Shown: positions 29,775 through 32,500 of the stretch, one piece after another | Layout of the letters: every line of letters begins with the position of its first letter | Position numbering within the stretch: position 1 is the stretch's first letter | Assembly (NCBI GenBank): GCA_016716715.1 | Contig: JADJVE010000008.1 | Coordinates: 1-32,500 of the forward strand | Length of the DNA: 32,500 nt | From: Acidobacteriota bacterium | Lineage (GTDB): Bacteria; Acidobacteriota; Thermoanaerobaculia; UBA5066 | Direction: 5' to 3' | Notes under the pieces: generated by a model | Told to the model about the DNA's origin: nothing | Database searches by the model: none | The model's input: the letters and a program-made list of their open reading frames with translations, nothing else | Position numbers and translations under genes: made by a program

Positions 29775-30914
29775 ATGAGAAGAATCGTCCGTGCCCTCGC
29801 GCTCGCCGCAACTGCCGCATTCGTCGCCGGTCCCGCCGCCGCCCAGCCCCACTACCTCCCCGCCAGCGGGGACAACCAGCGGGCCTCCGTTACCCAGCAG
29901 GTCGGGCCCGTGGACGTCACGATCTCGTACGGGAGCCCGCGCGTCGTCCTCAAGGGGAACGACCGCCGCGGGAAGATCTGGGGGACGCTCGTCCCCTACG
30001 GGATGACGGAGCTGGACTTCAACGACTGCAAGTCCTGCCCGTGGCGAGCCGGGGCCAACGAAGGCACCGTCTTCACGACCACCGGGGAGATCAAGGTGCA
30101 GGGCACGTCGCTCCCGGCCGGGTCCTACGGGCTCTTCGCGATCACGGGGCCCGATGAGTGGACGTTCATCTTCTCGAAGAACACGACGTCCTGGGGCGCG
30201 TACTGGTACGACCCGAAGGAGGACGTTCTCCGGGTCACGGCGAAGCCCGCGAAGAGCGACTACCACGAGTGGCTCACGTACGAGTTCACGGAGCGCGAGA
30301 ACGCGAAGGCGACCGTCGCCCTGAAGTGGGAGGACCTGCAGGTCCCGCTCGCGCTGACGGTCGACGACGCGCCGGCGCGCTGGGTCGCGAAGATGAAGGA
30401 CGCGCTGCGCGGCTACACGGGGTTCACCTGGGAGAACTGGCAGCAGGCCGCGGACTACTGCCTGAAGAACAAGATCAACCTGCCCGAGGCGCTCGACTGG
30501 GCGCAGCGGGCCACGGGGCCGAATTTCGGCGGCGCGGGCCAGGTTCTCGCGCAGACGACGCTCGCGCGCGCCCAGGCGGCGAACGGGATGGAGGCCGAGG
30601 CCGCGAAGACCTGGGAGAAGGCAGTGAACCTGCCCGGCGCGACGCCGATCCAGATCCATCAGGTCGGACGAGGTCTCCTCGCCGAGGGCAAGGCGCAGCA
30701 GGCTCTCGCGATCTTCCAGACGAACGCGAAGCGCTACCCCGACCAGTGGCCCGTGCACGTCGGACTCATGCGCGGCTACGCAGCCGTCGGCGACGCGAAG
30801 AAGGCCCTCGAGGAAGGCCGCCTCGCGCTCAAGCAGGCGCCGGACGAGCCGAACAAAAAGGGGATCGCGGACGCGATCGCGAAGCTCGAAAAGGGCGACA
30901 CGAAGATCAATTAG
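29775..30914 (+). CDS. Exported DUF2911-domain protein with TPR-like C-terminus
   Basis: The 379-residue protein has a signal peptide (RALALAATAAFVAGPAAA, cleavage before QPHYLP). A DUF2911 domain follows (about 35-200): VTISYGSPRVVLKGNDRRGKIWG, WRAGANEGTVFTTTGEIKVQGTSLPAGSYGLFAI, DEWTFIFSKN and WGAYWYDPKEDVLRV. The conserved PYG...WRAGANE segment contains a CKSC pair (Cys85, Cys88). Residues about 220-375 form TPR-like helix pairs (EALDWAQRATG, AEAAKTWEKAVNLPGA, QALAIFQTNAKRYPDQ, KKALEEGRLALKQAPDEP). DUF2911 has no known function; the protein is probably periplasmic. I chose ATG at 29775 because it begins the signal peptide; the upstream open frame is the shadow of the glycosylase gene. Confidence 0.9.
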   Translation: MRRIVRALALAATAAFVAGPAAAQPHYLPASGDNQRASVTQQVGPVDVTISYGSPRVVLKGNDRRGKIWGTLVPYGMTELDFNDCKSCPWRAGANEGTVFTTTGEIKVQGTSLPAGSYGLFAITGPDEWTFIFSKNTTSWGAYWYDPKEDVLRVTAKPAKSDYHEWLTYEFTERENAKATVALKWEDLQVPLALTVDDAPARWVAKMKDALRGYTGFTWENWQQAADYCLKNKINLPEALDWAQRATGPNFGGAGQVLAQTTLARAQAANGMEAEAAKTWEKAVNLPGATPIQIHQVGRGLLAEGKAQQALAIFQTNAKRYPDQWPVHVGLMRGYAAVGDAKKALEEGRLALKQAPDEPNKKGIADAIAKLEKGDTKIN

Positions 30915-30917
30915 ACT
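30912..30917 (+). promoter_or_regulatory. Putative -10 element (TAGACT) for purF
   Basis: TAGACT overlaps the stop codon of the DUF2911 gene and ends 6 bases before the purF GTG. Initiation about 7 bases downstream would fall on the start codon. No Shine-Dalgarno sequence is seen. Confidence 0.4.
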
Positions 30918-30923
30918 CCCCGC

Positions 30924-32417
30924 GTGGCGGGGGCCTACCGGGACGAAGCGCAGGACAAGTTCCGCGACGAGTGCGGAGTCTTCGGCATCTTCGGCCACCC
31001 GGACGCCGCGAACCTGACGTACCTCGGCCTCTACGCGATGCAGCACCGGGGGCAGGAGTCCGCGGGCATCGTGACGTGGACCGGCCAGAGGATGGCCGTC
31101 GAGAAGCAGATGGGCTACGTCGCCGACATCTTCGACGAGGCCCGCCTCGCGCGCCTGCCCGGGCATTCGGCGATCGGCCACGTCCGCTACTCGACGACGG
31201 GCGAGTCGCGCCTCGAGAACGCGCAGCCGATCGTCTACAACACGAACAAGGGTCCCCTCGCGATCGGCCACAACGGGAACCTCGTGAACGCCGACGAGAT
31301 CAAGCGCGAGCTCGAGCAGGAAGGCTCGATCTTCACGACGTCGTCGGACACCGAGGTCTTCCTCCACCTCATGGCGCGCTCGCGCCGCGAGGACGTCGTC
31401 GGCGCGCTGCGCGAGGCGCTGGCGCGCGTGCGCGGGGCCTACTCGATCGTCCTCCTCGCGAAGGACCGCGTTCTCGCGGCCCGCGACCCGCAGGGGATCC
31501 GCCCCCTCACGATGGGCCGGCTCAAGGTGCCCGGGCAGCCCGACGCCATCGTCGTCGCGTCGGAGACGTGCGCCTTCGACCTCATCGACGCCGAGCCGCT
31601 GCGCGACGTCGAGCCGGGCGAGATCGTCGTCTTCGACGCCGGGGGCACGGCCTCGGCCTCGTTCGCGATGGGCCAGCGGACGGCCTTCTGCGTCTTCGAG
31701 CACGTCTACTTCGCGCGGCCCGACTCGTCCATCTTCGGCAAGTCCGTCGCGGAGTCCCGGCGCGTCTTCGGCCAGCGGCTTGCCCGCGAGCACCCGGTAC
31801 CGGCCGACGTCGTCGTGCCGGTGCCGGACTCGGGGATGTTCGCCGCGCTCGGCTTCGCCGAGGAGAGCGGGATCCGGTACGGGATGGGGCTCGTCAGGAA
31901 CCACTACGTGGGCCGGACGTTCATCGAGCCGAAGCAGTCCATCCGCAACTTCGGCGTGAAGGTGAAGCTGAACGCCGTCCGCTCGGTCGTCGGCGGCAAG
32001 CGCGTCGTTCTCGTGGACGACTCGATCGTGCGCGGGACGACGTCGAAGAAGCTCGTCCGGATGCTCAAGGCGGCCGGCGCGAGCGAGGTCCACATGAGGA
32101 TCTCGTCGCCGCCGACCGTGAACCCCTGCCACTACGGGATCGACACGCCCCGCCGCAAGGAGCTCATCGCGTCCGCGAAGAGCCTCGATGAGATCCGGGC
32201 GTTCATCGAGGCCGACTCCCTCGGCTACCTGAGCCTCGAGGGAATGCTCGCGGCGTTCGGCCACGGCGACCACGAGACGTGCTCGGCCTGCTTCTCCGGC
32301 CGCTACCCGGTGCCGCTCCGCGCGCCCGACCCGCAGGCCACGCTCTTCCCGGCGGACGAGGCCTCCGAGAGCGCGGGGGATGAGGCTCCGGTCCCGGCGC
32401 CCGCTCCGCGGCCCTGA
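30924..32417 (+). CDS. purF: Amidophosphoribosyltransferase PurF ([4Fe-4S] type)
   Basis: PurF makes phosphoribosylamine from PRPP and glutamine, the first committed step of purine synthesis. The 497-residue protein has a 16-residue propeptide before catalytic Cys17 (RDECGVFGIFGH). The N-terminal Ntn glutaminase includes MQHRGQESAGI and the PRPP loop is VVLVDDSIVRGTTSKK (about 361-376). Cys256, Cys402, Cys453 and Cys456 correspond to the four cluster ligands of the Bacillus-type enzyme (spacing 146, 51 and 3). This implies maturation by propeptide removal and oxygen-sensitive Fe-S assembly. The tail (about 35 residues, Ala/Pro/Glu-rich) is longer than usual. GTG start with a TAGACT box upstream. 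Confidence 0.97.
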   Translation: MAGAYRDEAQDKFRDECGVFGIFGHPDAANLTYLGLYAMQHRGQESAGIVTWTGQRMAVEKQMGYVADIFDEARLARLPGHSAIGHVRYSTTGESRLENAQPIVYNTNKGPLAIGHNGNLVNADEIKRELEQEGSIFTTSSDTEVFLHLMARSRREDVVGALREALARVRGAYSIVLLAKDRVLAARDPQGIRPLTMGRLKVPGQPDAIVVASETCAFDLIDAEPLRDVEPGEIVVFDAGGTASASFAMGQRTAFCVFEHVYFARPDSSIFGKSVAESRRVFGQRLAREHPVPADVVVPVPDSGMFAALGFAEESGIRYGMGLVRNHYVGRTFIEPKQSIRNFGVKVKLNAVRSVVGGKRVVLVDDSIVRGTTSKKLVRMLKAAGASEVHMRISSPPTVNPCHYGIDTPRRKELIASAKSLDEIRAFIEADSLGYLSLEGMLAAFGHGDHETCSACFSGRYPVPLRAPDPQATLFPADEASESAGDEAPVPAPAPRP

Positions 32418-32421
32418 GCCG

Positions 32422-32500
32422 GTGGGCGGCGACGCTCTCGACTTCACCGGCGATGGCGACGGCACGCGCCTGCGCCTCCGCGTCTCGGCCGGCGCCTCGC
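32422..32500 (+). CDS. Start of a probable DUF167 (YggU-like) protein (partial)
   Basis: GTG at 32422, four bases after the purF stop, opens a frame that runs off the window. The 26 visible residues end DGDGTRLRLRVSAGAS, like the first strand of DUF167/YggU proteins (typically LxVxVxPGAS). The family has no firm function. The call depends on this short match. Confidence 0.5.
   Translation, partial: MGGDALDFTGDGDGTRLRLRVSAGAS

Noticed and set aside
29766..32465. 899-codon minus-strand open frame opposite the DUF2911 and purF genes
   Set aside because: PurF and DUF2911 motifs are clear on the plus strand; the antisense translation is low-complexity Arg/Glu/Asp/Leu.

Overview
This is a very GC-rich window (about 70% by eye) from a Gram-negative bacterium. 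Three things point to an outer membrane: a secretin, a complete heptose-precursor set (gmhB, hldE, gmhA) and ADP-heptose/LPS-type glycosyltransferases. Gene content and style (GTG/TTG starts, 4-base gene overlaps, a hybrid pil/gsp cluster, a DUF2911-type protein, a [4Fe-4S]-type PurF) would fit Acidobacteriota or a related phylum. That placement is an inference from general familiarity; no rRNA or marker tree is available here. No rRNA, tRNA, CRISPR, insertion sequence or phage gene was seen, and coding density is close to complete. The longest non-coding stretch is 202 bases.

Layout. Bases 1-8547 (+) hold a type IV pilus/type II secretion cluster: the tail of a GspF/PilC-like membrane protein, a GspE/PilB ATPase, PilM, PilN, PilO and PilP-like assembly proteins, a lipoprotein secretin with a C-terminal cohesin-like domain, and three prepilin-like proteins, the last of which lacks Glu+5. 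Bases 8474-9688 (-) encode a membrane-anchored SGNH hydrolase. Bases 9761-13329 (+) form a tightly overlapping operon: M16 peptidase, dut, a WalJ/YycJ-like metallo-hydrolase, purS and purQ. Bases 13337-14209 (-) encode a ferredoxin-like/metallo-beta-lactamase fusion. Bases 14412-19193 (+) carry rsgA behind a structured leader, an APC permease and the 5-oxoprolinase genes pxpB, pxpC and pxpA.

Bases 19206-25775 (+) run from purL through a redoxin, a frameshifted thioredoxin-like lipoprotein, gmhB, hldE and gmhA to an unknown membrane-anchored protein, with almost every junction overlapping. Bases 25772-27861 (-) encode a GT9 heptosyltransferase and a GT4 glycosyltransferase. They are divergent from a WaaE-like GT2 gene, a small Ala/Lys-rich lipoprotein gene and a family 5 uracil-DNA glycosylase gene (27898-29697, +). 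Next come a DUF2911/TPR protein, purF, and the first codons of a probable DUF167 gene.

How the genes work together. PurS, PurQ and the short PurL together make one FGAM synthase although they are encoded 6 kb apart, and PurF supplies the first committed step. GmhA, HldE and GmhB make ADP-heptose (the HldD epimerase is not in the window), and the flanking GT9, GT4 and GT2 enzymes probably build the LPS core. PxpABC is a complete ATP-dependent 5-oxoprolinase.

Points that most deserve a second look: a 4-base tandem duplication that breaks the lipoprotein signal of a thioredoxin-like protein; recurring TANNNT motifs 5-9 bases before GTG/ATG starts that suggest leaderless transcripts; a multi-hairpin leader before rsgA; a secretin-cohesin fusion; and a pseudopilin without Glu+5.
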